Notes under the pieces: model-generated | Told to the model about the DNA's origin: nothing | Database searches by the model: none | Seen by the model: only the letters and a program-made list of their open reading frames with translations | Assembly: GCA_028825045.1 (NCBI GenBank) | Contig: JAPKAY010000016.1 | Coordinates: 1 to 64,000 of the forward strand | Reading direction: 5' to 3' | DNA length: 64,000 bases | Source: Halioglobus sp. | GTDB taxonomy: Bacteria > Pseudomonadota > Gammaproteobacteria > Pseudomonadales > Halieaceae | In this document: positions 8,816 to 17,750 of the stretch, piece after piece | How positions within the stretch are numbered: the first letter of the stretch is position 1 | Layout: each line of letters begins with the position of its first letter | Program-made: the position numbers and the translations under genes

Positions 8816-10819
8816 ATGCGGTGTCGATTTATGACTGACGGTGCACAGACTGAGGAATTACTGGCACGAATCAGAAGCCTTGAGGCTCAAGTTGCTGAAG
8901 TGACGGTCCGTAACGAACAGGTGACCAAAAATTCCAAAGATATGATCTGGATTACCGATAAGGATCACAATTTATCTTATGTGAGCCCGGTGGTCGAAAC
9001 CATGCTTGGGTTTTCTCAAGAGCTGGTAGTGGGCCAGCATCTGCTAACCAATGATCGAAGTGAGGATCGAGCTGAAATCCTATTTCTGCTCAAAAAAATT
9101 GATGGTTTTGTGAGCGCTGGAGATGTAGAAGCCCTCAAGCGAATAGAATTTCCGGAAAGGGAAGCCCAACTGGTTAATAGCGAAAGGGATTTGATTTGCA
9201 CAGAAGTGCGTATGAGCTTGCTCCTGGCCGAAGACGATACGTTCCTTGGTTTAATGGGAGTAAACAGAGATGTCAGCGAGCGAAACAAGATACAAGCGTC
9301 ATTGAAATGGAACGAAAGCCTGTTTAGGGCAGTATTTGAGGCCAGTCCGGAAGCGGTTTGCATTATCGACATTGAAACCGGCAAGTACGTCGATGTCAAT
9401 AACACCTTCTGTCAGGCGACGGGTTGGAGTCGGGAGGAAGCGGTTGGCCAAAGCCCTAGCGAACTGGAACTTTGGCTGATCCCAGGAGAAGAAGAAAAAC
9501 TGAGGTTAGACATTGTTAAGAACGGTGTAGCACTAAATTTTGAAGCTCAATTTCGAAATAAAGATGGGTCTGTGTCTGTCTCGTTGATATCAGTTTCTAT
9601 TTTTTCCATCGGAGACCGATTGTTTAGTCTATCACTCTCCCGAGACATCAAGGAGTTAAGACAAGCACAGGAAGAGAAACTTGAAATGGAAGTTAAATTG
9701 TATCGAGCCCAAAGGCTCGATTCGATAGGCACTCTGGCAGGCGGTGTCGCCCATGATTTCAATAATATGTTGATGGGCATCCAGGGCAATTTGTCACTCG
9801 TTGAGCGCGACATTCAAGACTCCAGTTTGAGCCTAACCCATGTTCAGAAAATTGAGCAGTTAGTCACCAGCGCCTCCCAACTGACAGCACAACTGTTGGG
9901 CTTAGCGCGAGATGGCAGTTACGAGACGGCTGCCGCTGATATGAATCAACTAGTTGTTGAACAGGTGGAATTCTTCAGGCGTACCCATAGCGGTATCAGC
10001 GTAAAAGAAGACTATAAGCTTGGCTTGCCATCGGTAGATGTGGATTTAGACCAGATAAGGCAGGTGCTGCTGAATTTGTTTCTGAATGCCTGGAATGCCA
10101 TGTCAAATGCCAGAAACCTGACACTAACTACGGATTGTGTTGAACTGACCGAAGAGCAGGGGCTTAGCCATCAGGTTGATGCAGGCCAGTATATTAAAGT
10201 TGCTGTGCAGGATAGCGGAACCGGAATGGATGCAGCAACGATGGAGAAGATCTTCGATCCTTTTTTTACCACCAACGAGGTAGGTAAAGGTGCAGGATTG
10301 GGACTGGCTTCAGCTTACAGTATCATCAAGAATCACCGAGGCTTTATCGCCGTATCCAGTGTATTGTCAGAAGGATCGACATTCGAAATATATTTGCCGT
10401 CCTCGTCGAAACCAATCCAATCAGCAACCGTCCCATCGACTAAGCCACAGACGGGAACGGAATCTATACTTGTTGTTGATGATGAGCAGAGAATACTGGA
10501 CGTCATCTCAAGTATGCTTGAGATGTTGGGGTACGGTGTCTTCAGCGCAGAAGGTGGAGAGAAAGCTCTTACGATATTACACGAGAATCCATCTATCGAG
10601 CTGGTGGTACTCGATATGCTCATGCCGGGAATGGACGGAGTTGAAGCTTTTACCGAATTGAAGAAAATATCCAAGGACTTGAAAGTAATCATCTCGTCCG
10701 GCTTCAGTGCAAAAGATCAAATGGCAGAGATTTTAGTAAAGGGTTGTGACGCATTCCTTGCAAAGCCATTCAACCTTGTCGAGTTGTCAACGAAAGTCAG
10801 ACAGGTATTGGACACATAA
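8816..10819 (+). CDS. PAS-domain hybrid sensor histidine kinase
   Basis: The 667-aa protein begins with a short coiled coil (about 10-40), followed by two PAS domains (about 40-165 and 170-290; DMIWITDKDHNLSYVSP, SPEAVCIIDIETGKYVDVNN). A HisKA-type dimerisation domain has the H-box GGVAHDFNN with His313. An HATPase_c domain (QVLLNLFLNAWNAM, DSGTGM, GAGLGLA) and a C-terminal receiver domain (VVDDEQ; phospho-acceptor D600 in VVLDMLMPG; Lys in AKPF) follow. No membrane segment is seen, so it is probably cytosolic. It lacks an Hpt or output domain and has no adjacent regulator gene, so its partner is elsewhere. ATG 8816 or ATG 8831 could be the start. The ligand is unknown. Confidence 0.9.
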   Translation: MRCRFMTDGAQTEELLARIRSLEAQVAEVTVRNEQVTKNSKDMIWITDKDHNLSYVSPVVETMLGFSQELVVGQHLLTNDRSEDRAEILFLLKKIDGFVSAGDVEALKRIEFPEREAQLVNSERDLICTEVRMSLLLAEDDTFLGLMGVNRDVSERNKIQASLKWNESLFRAVFEASPEAVCIIDIETGKYVDVNNTFCQATGWSREEAVGQSPSELELWLIPGEEEKLRLDIVKNGVALNFEAQFRNKDGSVSVSLISVSIFSIGDRLFSLSLSRDIKELRQAQEEKLEMEVKLYRAQRLDSIGTLAGGVAHDFNNMLMGIQGNLSLVERDIQDSSLSLTHVQKIEQLVTSASQLTAQLLGLARDGSYETAAADMNQLVVEQVEFFRRTHSGISVKEDYKLGLPSVDVDLDQIRQVLLNLFLNAWNAMSNARNLTLTTDCVELTEEQGLSHQVDAGQYIKVAVQDSGTGMDAATMEKIFDPFFTTNEVGKGAGLGLASAYSIIKNHRGFIAVSSVLSEGSTFEIYLPSSSKPIQSATVPSTKPQTGTESILVVDDEQRILDVISSMLEMLGYGVFSAEGGEKALTILHENPSIELVVLDMLMPGMDGVEAFTELKKISKDLKVIISSGFSAKDQMAEILVKGCDAFLAKPFNLVELSTKVRQVLDT

Positions 10820-10839
10820 TTTTGATTACGTAAGAGTAT

Positions 10840-11200
10840 AGGTAACATCCCCTCCTCCCACAAAGTGCTATCGACAACTGGCCGCTGGCACTAGTAGATC
10901 GCGGTAAAGACCCGCCAACAGCAATCTCAGCCTGCTGCTGCTCCATAGTAGCCCATATCTATTCAACACTAAGGCAATCCCTAAGGTCATCCTACTAGAT
11001 TTTTCTTTCAGTGACTTCAGCAGCGCATCACAGTCCAGTAATTCATCCTAGGACAGACCGAAGTAGTCCTCCACAGGACGATTGGGAATGATCAAAGTAT
11101 GGACCTCGGTAACAGGAAAGCGATCACGGAGAGCATACGCAAGATCGTTGGGTTCTATTATTCTGGAACTATCCATCGTGCAGAAAAGGCAGTCAGACAT
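10840..11200 (-). pseudogene. HIT-family (histidine triad) hydrolase remnant
   Basis: From ATG 11200 the minus strand encodes a clear HIT-family N-terminus. It has the CxxC pair in DCLFCTMDSSRIIE, LAYALRDRFPV and HTLIIPNRPVEDYFGLS, then stops at a TAG (11050-11048) after 50 codons. The same frame continues with DELLDCDALLKSLKEK, again HIT-like. Further on, a GAAAG stretch in another frame resembles the family's loop before the HxHxH site. The catalytic histidine triad itself is not recoverable. Intact HIT proteins are about 110-140 aa nucleotide hydrolases. Stop codon, frame changes and lost active site make this a decayed gene. It lies alone between the kinase and the PEP-CTERM-like gene, in a stretch with no other gene. 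Confidence 0.65.
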
Positions 11201-11315
11201 TTTTGCCCTGAAAGCTGAAAGCTAAAAGCAATGGCTGCATAGTGCACACCCGGATTAGACTATCAGTAAACCGGCGGCCTCTTAGAGCCTGCTTACTTTC
11301 ACCAATATGCAGGCA

Positions 11316-11340
11316 ATAAAAAGCCCGCGCGGAGCGGGCC
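11316..11340 (-). terminator. Terminator of the PEP-CTERM-like gene
   Basis: On the minus strand a 6-bp stem GCCCGC/GCGGGC with a five-base loop is followed by TTTTTATTG, starting 24 bases after the stop codon at 11364. Confidence 0.8.
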
Positions 11341-11363
11341 TGTTAATTCACAAAAGGGGTTCT

Positions 11364-12107
11364 TTACGCGTTCTTGCGCTTCGCACATCCAAGTCCAATG
11401 AGTCCAAGCCCAAACAGTAGGATCGTGCCGGGCGCTGAAACGGTGTTCCCAGGAATATTGAAAATTATGTTATCGAAGCCAATTCCACCTTTGTCAGTGT
11501 TGTAGATTGATACACCGGAGATATTGTTAACGAGGGCGCCGTTGTCATCCAAACTTTGAAAACCGATGGCCAAATCAAGAGGTACAGCGAGATTGTTGAA
11601 AGTGCCAAGTAGTGAACCATCGCTACCCCAAAATTCAACCACCGCCAAACCTAGGTCACCGCCAACATACTCAAAGCCGAATTCTCCTTGCTCGTTGTCA
11701 AACAATATCGCAACTGCACCCTCTCCATACGCGACCTCACCAAAGTCGAACCCTAAAAACCCCAAACCAACGAGAACATCTCCCCACTGAGGGTCGTCGA
11801 TGGCAGCCAGGTTTGCACCCGGTAAACCAGAAGTTAAGGTCAGGGAGCCAGTTGGGATGCCGCTAAGCACATCGGACATGCCCGACATACCAAGAATCTG
11901 CCCCGAAAAATGCTCCGCGAATGAAGCGCCGTCCAAGTCAATGATGCCGTCATAGTTGGTAGCGGGACCTCCAGTGGTGAGACTATCAAAATCTATTCTG
12001 CCGTTACCACTTAGATCACCATAAACGCCATCGATGATATAGGCGCTCGCGTGCCCGGCATTCAAACACCCGGCAAACAAAATTCCAGCGATAAATTTAG
12101 TATTCAT
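11364..12107 (-). CDS. Exported protein with PEP-CTERM-like C-terminal sorting signal
   Basis: The 247-aa protein has an N-terminal signal peptide (MNTKFIAGILFAGCLNAGHASA). An EF-hand or dockerin-like acidic segment near 30-45 (GDLSGNGRIDFDSL) and a second DYD-type segment (NYDGIIDLDG) follow. The middle is Gly/Asp-rich and likely beta-structured. The C-terminus, APGTILLFGLGLIGLGCAKRKNA, has the layout of PEP-CTERM signals: short motif, hydrophobic helix, basic tail. The usual PEP triplet is APG. PEP-CTERM proteins are sorted by an exosortase and are linked with exopolysaccharide production. No exosortase gene is visible here. Function of the body is unknown. It has its own terminator and no operon partner. 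Confidence 0.75.
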   Translation of the reverse strand: MNTKFIAGILFAGCLNAGHASAYIIDGVYGDLSGNGRIDFDSLTTGGPATNYDGIIDLDGASFAEHFSGQILGMSGMSDVLSGIPTGSLTLTSGLPGANLAAIDDPQWGDVLVGLGFLGFDFGEVAYGEGAVAILFDNEQGEFGFEYVGGDLGLAVVEFWGSDGSLLGTFNNLAVPLDLAIGFQSLDDNGALVNNISGVSIYNTDKGGIGFDNIIFNIPGNTVSAPGTILLFGLGLIGLGCAKRKNA

Positions 12108-13302
12108 GGTTTCTTACACCCCTACGTGAATCATACACCCTGCAATGGATCGTACCATTTAACAGTAATAATGCAATATACATGCCACCCCTTCATCACC
12201 AACCCATCGTGGTCTTTATTTTCCATATAATTCAACGACTTGCTTCCATTAAACAACTTTATCTGCTGTTGATCTGAGAACTAACCGAGGCCTATATCTC
12301 CCAATTTGTAAGATTTTCTGACACATTCGGCGTAGTTACCCAAGAGGGCGACACCCGGGTCTCACTACTAAATACGCACAACACACCCCAGAGGAGGTAC
12401 ACGTACCTGCTGAAACCTCACTCACGTTGAATGCGAACCCGTTTCTAGTTACCCGATTTTGAGTTTACAGTAGCAGTCGATACATCCAATAGTCAGGGCT
12501 GATAGCCTGCAGGTAGCCAATGGCAAGAGTATGACGCATGCAAAACCAGATCTGTGAACGCACTGGCATTGTCCGGGGCCTAGCCACGATCTCATGACGC
12601 TAATTGCAGGCCTGACAACACCTCCGTAGCATCACAATCCCGATAGCTCGATTACCTCATTTGGGTACCCTCGGGTTATTCCCCTCACCACCGATTGGCC
12701 TACTCTCAGGACACGGGTAGGCGTGAGACAACAATCAACCACCCGGGGGTAGCCGTCCAGGTTTATGGATTGGCATGACTGATAGCATGCAGTGGAGGAC
12801 GACGTGATGACGATAGAATTCAAACCCATGGTTATCGAGATTTCTGAAGAGGCCTACAAACAGAATTCGGTCTACCGACCCTGGCCTAGGATCCGGGCCA
12901 GCAACGCCGGCAACAACCTGACCAGGCTACCGCTTGGCCAGCTACACGTGCTTAAAGGCGCGCTCAAGGTAGTACCTCGCTGACCTCCTTTCCCCAAAAA
13001 CCTGGCCTTCCGGCCGGGGCCGTGATCGAAACTCTCCCCCCCCTATGGCCTGGCAAGATCGCCGTCTGACCCCAGCGCCACAAGCACTCCTTGAGGTATT
13101 GAGAGTATCCAACAGCCGGCAAAGCGCCACATCTACCGGCTGAATGCCATTATGGGCACCAATCGACACTTTGTTGCAAAATATCCTACTCAACAGCAAC
13201 TCCACACAGAGTTTTTGCTGTAGTATTTTATTCTGCAAAATCTGGGCTAGCCATCCATAAAGTCAAACACCAATAAGCCCGAAACCACATCACGTTGAAT
13301 CT
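12108..13302. other. Gene-poor stretch, no recognised gene
   Basis: About 1.2 kb between the PEP-CTERM-like gene and the giant transferase gene. Frames on both strands are broken by frequent stops. The longest opens are short (65 codons minus at 12632-12829, 98 codons minus at 12942-13238) and resemble no family I know. One short frame at 12807 has a good ribosome site and is listed separately. The composition does not look like a structured RNA I can name. It may be the residue of decayed genes. Confidence 0.4.
12807..12983 (+). CDS. Possible small protein of 58 aa
   Basis: ATG at 12807 is preceded at eight bases by a perfect GGAGG. The peptide starts MTIEFKPMVIEISEEAYKQ, has an acidic then basic pattern and ends LKGALKVVPR. 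No family is recognised and there is no operon partner. The strong ribosome site is the only support. Confidence 0.25.
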   Translation: MTIEFKPMVIEISEEAYKQNSVYRPWPRIRASNAGNNLTRLPLGQLHVLKGALKVVPR

Positions 13303-16300
13303 ATGAAGAACTGTCTTGTAGTCTTGGGAATGCATCGCAGCGGCACATCCGCGTTCACCGGCATTCTAAATCTGTTGGGGGTTAGTCTCGGCACCCAAAT
13401 GCTGGAAACACAACCCGATAATCCCAAGGGATTCTTCGAAAACAAATACGTAGTGCTGGCCAATGATTGCGTTCTTGAAACGCTTAACACATCCTGGGAC
13501 GATACCTTTCCATTCCCGACCGATTGGCGCAACCGATTCGAGGGAAGCCAGCTGCTAGAAGATATTCGTTCTTTTCTACGTACCGAAATTGTCGACGGCC
13601 AATTGTCTGCGCTAAAGGATCCCCGTCTTTGCAAATTGCTACCACTGTGGTTGCCGCTATTTAAATCTGAAAATATCACACCACATATCGCTCTATTGAT
13701 TCGCAACCCATTGGAAATCGCTGACTCACTAAATCGCCGGAACAGCTTCTCTACTGAGAAATCATTGATTCTGTGGATGCAGCACATGATCGACGCTGAG
13801 CGCAGTACTCGGCATTTACCACGCGGTTTCGTTAAGTTCGAATCCCTTTTTGCTCAGACACAGCAAAGCATCGAGCAAGTGTTTAAGAGTGCCTGCCTGG
13901 AAAGCCCCCGGTTTTCTGCTGGAAATTCGAAAGAACTATCACAGTTTCTAGATCAGAATATGCGTCACCACGAGGTATCCGAAGGTGAGCTCGATGCGAA
14001 TTGTCCGAAAGTTGTTGTCGACTATTATCGATTGCTCTGCAAAATCTCGACGCAGGACAGTGCGACGAAGATAGATTATGACGAACTGGACAAACTTACT
14101 CGGCAGTTTGAAAGCAGCCAGGCCCTATTTTACAACCCGGATGTTGTCGGGGGAAAAGCTTCGCTGGAGCAGCGACTCGAACCTGCCTGGTATGAGCAAG
14201 AACTGAAGCACATCAAATCAGAGTTTGAAAGAGACAAGATATACCGGGAGTACCGATATATCGCCAATACGCGTTTCCTCACCGATTTCCATAATCGGGA
14301 GCGACCCGCGCTGGAAAACCAGGTGGGCCAACTGGTTCAAACGATCGATGAATTCGTCGGCAGCCCTCCCTGGCGCGTCTATAAGAAATATCAGGAAACT
14401 GTAGAGAAACTATTCCCGGAAGGGACAGCTCTGCGACGTGGCCTGCAACAGATTAAAAACATCATAGCCGGCAGTGCGAGCAAACCACCGGCAGCCCCGT
14501 CGAACAATACACCACAACCAACGCTCCCGCCTGCCAAAGAAACTCAAGATTCGTCAACAGACATAAACAGCTCGGCAGATAGTATTGTCGACACGGCTCC
14601 TAATTGGGAGCCTCTGGCATTCCCACACTCAGACGACCCCGCAGTCAGTATTGTTATTCCAGTGTTCAACAACTGGCATTTTACCTTAAAGTGTTTGCAG
14701 TCCCTCCACCAGCACACTCACGGTAGCTATGAGCTTATCGTCGTAGACAATAATTCAACGGATGTCACTCCCGAACTGCTGGCCTCTATGAAGGGCATTC
14801 GTGTCATTACGAATACGTCCAATGAAGTTTTTGTCAATGCATGCAATCAGGCGGCAACAGGTGCCCGGGGCAAATATCTATTAATGCTTAATAATGATAC
14901 CGAGGTGACAGACGGTTGGCTCGATGCGCTTATCGCGCCTTTTTCGGACCCCTCTACGGGCATAGTCGGTGCAAAACTGGTGTATCCCGATGGCTCACTT
15001 CAGGAAGCGGGCGGCATCATCTGGCGAGATGGCACTGGCTGCAATTTCGGGCATGGAGACGATCCAGAACTTCCGCAATACTCCTATCAAAGGGCTGTCG
15101 ACTACTGTTCAGGCGCATGCTTGATGATTCCTCGCAAACTATGGGAAGAAATTGGTGGCTTTGACCAGCGCTACGCACCGGCGTATTACGAGGACACCGA
15201 TTTATGCTTCACCGTTCGAGCAAGGAAACACAAAGTTATCTACCAACCCCGAGCGATCGTTGTCCACTACGGAGGGGCTTCAGCCGGGAAGGAGACGTCT
15301 TCAGGTTACAAACGGTTTCAGGAGATAAATCGTCACAAGTTTGTAAAAAAGTGGCAAACGGTTCTGGAAAAGGATCATGTCTTTAGCTCCGAAGGCCTCC
15401 TGCATGCCCGCGAAAGAGCTGGCAACAGACATATTCTCATCATTGATCACTACGTCCCCACCTATGATCGAGATTCCGGCTCACAACGGATGTTGAGCAT
15501 GCTTCAGATTCTGCAGGAAATGGGATACAAGGTCTCCTTCTGGCCTGATGACCTGGCCTACCACAACAAATACACCGGAAAGCTGCAGGACCTCGGCATT
15601 GAAGTCTATTATGGAGAACTCAACTTTGAGGACTTTATAAGGGAGCATGGGCAGGACCTCGATGCCGTTCTAATGTCTCGGCCCGCCACCGCACAAAAAT
15701 ACCTGCAACTGGTTAAACAGTACTCACAGGCACAGACTATCTTTGACACGGTCGACCTGCATTTTGTACGTGAGCAACGTCGACTGGAGCTGGAGGTCCA
15801 ACGCTGGAAGAACCTCGAATTTTTCCTGGCGGAAGAAAGCGACACCACGTTCGTCGTCAGCCCCACTGAAAAAGAAATTCTTGCCCCAGAGGAATTTTCC
15901 GACAAGGTTGCCGTGGTATCCAATATTCATTCACTGGAAACCTGTGACACGGGATTCGAAGAAAGACACGGTCTAATGTTTATCGGTGGGTTTGCCCATC
16001 CGCCCAATGAAGAAGGAATAATCTGGTTCATTGAATATGTTCTGCCGCTAATCCGCAAGAAAATACCCGACATACACTTAACCATTGTCGGCAGTGACCC
16101 CACCCCGAGACTTAATGCACTGACGACCGATGCTATCGTCGTTACAGGGTATCTAGAAGACGTCTCAGACACCTTTAATGGCAGCAGAGTTTTCGTCTCT
16201 CCGCTGCTTCACGGAGCCGGCGTAAAGGGGAAAATCGGCCAGAGTTTTTCATATGGCCTGCCGGTGGTGACCACCACAATCGGTGCGGAAGGTATGCAAC

Positions 16301-17319
16301 TCACCGACGGACATAACGCCCTTATATCAGACAGCGAGACTGAATTCGCGAACAAGGTTGTTGAGTTGTACACGGATAAATTTCTCTGGCAAAAACTTTC
16401 CACCAATTGCCGCCAGATCATCAGGGAGCAATTCAGTACAGACACCATCCGCGCTGCACTGGCACAGGCTCTCACAGGCAAAAAGTCTACGCCATCAACG
16501 CCTGCTGCCACTCGTCCCGTTATAGTGCATTGTCACCTTTTCAAGAATGCCGGCAGCACACTGGATTGGAGCCTGCAGCGACAGTTTGGATCAAGTTTTG
16601 TAGATCACCGGGATGACGACAATATGTGTCAGGGGGCCCCATATCTGGGGCCCTATCTTGAGAGCCACAAAAATCTGTCAGCCGTTTCGAGTCATCACGT
16701 GAGGTTTCCGCTGCCAAACTCCGCGGGGATTCAAATACACCCTATCATCGCGTTACGTCATCCCATCGATCGGGCCCGTTCGGTTTATGATTTTGAGCGA
16801 CGTCAGGATGCTGACACCCCCGGGGCCGTTCACGCAAAGGCGCTATCATTTTCTGAATATATTCAATGGCGTATGCAGCCGGAGGTGAGCTCTACCATTC
16901 GCAATTTCCATTGCGGGTTTTGCACCGGCACGTTTGAAGCAGAGATAGGCGAACCCGAATATTTGGAAAGCGTAGCACTCCTCACTCAAATGCCATTAAT
17001 GGTCATCGTAGAGCGTTATGACGAGAGTATGTTGTTACTGGAAGCGCACCTTGATAAGTACTTTCCAGGGATAGACCTGTCGTATATTCGGCAGAATGAA
17101 ACTTTAGGACGAAATGAATTCCTTGAGCACCGCGTTGCCGCTGTCTATGCGGAATTAGGGCCCACCCTGACTCTGGAATTTCGTGAAAAAAATCACTGGG
17201 ATATGAAATTGTACGAAGACGCACAGGCCATATTTACCGAACGTCTGGGGAGCCTGGGCAGGCTCGAAGCCCTGCTGGATAACCTTCGGTTACGCTGCAA
17301 TTTGCTCTCTGAAAATTAG
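13303..17319 (+). CDS. Four-domain sulfotransferase / GT2 / GT4 / sulfotransferase protein
   Basis: The 1338-aa protein appears to join four enzymes. Residues 1 to about 220 are sulfotransferase-like, with a PAPS-binding loop (VVLGMHRSGTSAF) and ALKDPRLCKLLPLW. A helical segment and a Pro/Ser/Thr linker (about 385-430) follow. Residues about 445-660 are a family 2 glycosyltransferase (VSIVIPVFNNWHFTLKCL, VVDNNSTD, MLNNDTEV, EDTDLCF). About 705-1060 is a GT-B glycosyltransferase of the GT4/group 1 type (RDSGSQRMLSML, FIGGFAHPPNEEGI, SPLLHGAGVKGKIGQSFSYG). About 1070-1338 is a second sulfotransferase-like domain (VHCHLFKNAGSTLDWSL, ALRHPIDRARSVY). No membrane helix is evident. It probably builds and sulfates a surface glycan in the cytosol; substrates are unknown. 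It lies in the O-antigen-locus slot with no wzx or wzy. Confidence 0.85.
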   Translation: MKNCLVVLGMHRSGTSAFTGILNLLGVSLGTQMLETQPDNPKGFFENKYVVLANDCVLETLNTSWDDTFPFPTDWRNRFEGSQLLEDIRSFLRTEIVDGQLSALKDPRLCKLLPLWLPLFKSENITPHIALLIRNPLEIADSLNRRNSFSTEKSLILWMQHMIDAERSTRHLPRGFVKFESLFAQTQQSIEQVFKSACLESPRFSAGNSKELSQFLDQNMRHHEVSEGELDANCPKVVVDYYRLLCKISTQDSATKIDYDELDKLTRQFESSQALFYNPDVVGGKASLEQRLEPAWYEQELKHIKSEFERDKIYREYRYIANTRFLTDFHNRERPALENQVGQLVQTIDEFVGSPPWRVYKKYQETVEKLFPEGTALRRGLQQIKNIIAGSASKPPAAPSNNTPQPTLPPAKETQDSSTDINSSADSIVDTAPNWEPLAFPHSDDPAVSIVIPVFNNWHFTLKCLQSLHQHTHGSYELIVVDNNSTDVTPELLASMKGIRVITNTSNEVFVNACNQAATGARGKYLLMLNNDTEVTDGWLDALIAPFSDPSTGIVGAKLVYPDGSLQEAGGIIWRDGTGCNFGHGDDPELPQYSYQRAVDYCSGACLMIPRKLWEEIGGFDQRYAPAYYEDTDLCFTVRARKHKVIYQPRAIVVHYGGASAGKETSSGYKRFQEINRHKFVKKWQTVLEKDHVFSSEGLLHARERAGNRHILIIDHYVPTYDRDSGSQRMLSMLQILQEMGYKVSFWPDDLAYHNKYTGKLQDLGIEVYYGELNFEDFIREHGQDLDAVLMSRPATAQKYLQLVKQYSQAQTIFDTVDLHFVREQRRLELEVQRWKNLEFFLAEESDTTFVVSPTEKEILAPEEFSDKVAVVSNIHSLETCDTGFEERHGLMFIGGFAHPPNEEGIIWFIEYVLPLIRKKIPDIHLTIVGSDPTPRLNALTTDAIVVTGYLEDVSDTFNGSRVFVSPLLHGAGVKGKIGQSFSYGLPVVTTTIGAEGMQLTDGHNALISDSETEFANKVVELYTDKFLWQKLSTNCRQIIREQFSTDTIRAALAQALTGKKSTPSTPAATRPVIVHCHLFKNAGSTLDWSLQRQFGSSFVDHRDDDNMCQGAPYLGPYLESHKNLSAVSSHHVRFPLPNSAGIQIHPIIALRHPIDRARSVYDFERRQDADTPGAVHAKALSFSEYIQWRMQPEVSSTIRNFHCGFCTGTFEAEIGEPEYLESVALLTQMPLMVIVERYDESMLLLEAHLDKYFPGIDLSYIRQNETLGRNEFLEHRVAAVYAELGPTLTLEFREKNHWDMKLYEDAQAIFTERLGSLGRLEALLDNLRLRCNLLSEN

Positions 17320-17474
17320 CCAACACCAGAGGGCCCCAGCAGCAGCTCGGACTACAAGCCAAAAGACAAAGTTTTCCTCGTTCTGACCGGAATATAAACT
17401 GAAAAGCAGTCCCTGAGTACGTTGAGATTGCTATTATCTCATCACGTCCCTACCTCCAGACTGGATTCCATATT

Positions 17475-17585
17475 TTGAAGGCCAAGGCCACCCTGGCATC
17501 GCTCAAATTATTGATTTGTCTGTTTTCGGTAGCATTCCTGTGGAACTGTTCCAGCAGAAATGACAATGACACCGCAATGATTTGA
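17475..17585 (+). CDS. Possible 36-aa lipoprotein-like ORF or remnant
   Basis: Within the 430-base gap after the giant transferase gene, a TTG-started frame encodes a basic start, a hydrophobic stretch (LKLLICLFSVAFLWNCSS) with a lipobox-like cysteine, and ten polar residues before TGA. No ribosome site is seen. It could be a truncated lipoprotein gene or chance. The rest of the gap shows no gene. Confidence 0.18.
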   Translation: MKAKATLASLKLLICLFSVAFLWNCSSRNDNDTAMI

Positions 17586-17750
17586 TCCATAGGCCCCACA
17601 CTAGGAGTCAGAAGACCAAACCTCATCCCTTTTAGTATGTAAATTCTAATTTAATCTGGCCTAATCGCCAGGCAAACCTGTTCGTATGGCCACGCAAGTC
17701 GAGCAGCAGAATAAAATAAATCCACGGGTGTTTTTATCAGGGGCAATTTG

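Noticed and set aside
12499..12792. Two near-identical 14-mers CTGATAGC(C/A)TGCAG about 280 bases apart
   Set aside because: Short, with a mismatch, and not linked to any gene or symmetric element; chance is likely.
12942..13238. 98-codon minus-strand frame in the gene-poor stretch
   Set aside because: No ribosome site, low-complexity Arg/Ser/Gly composition and no family resemblance.
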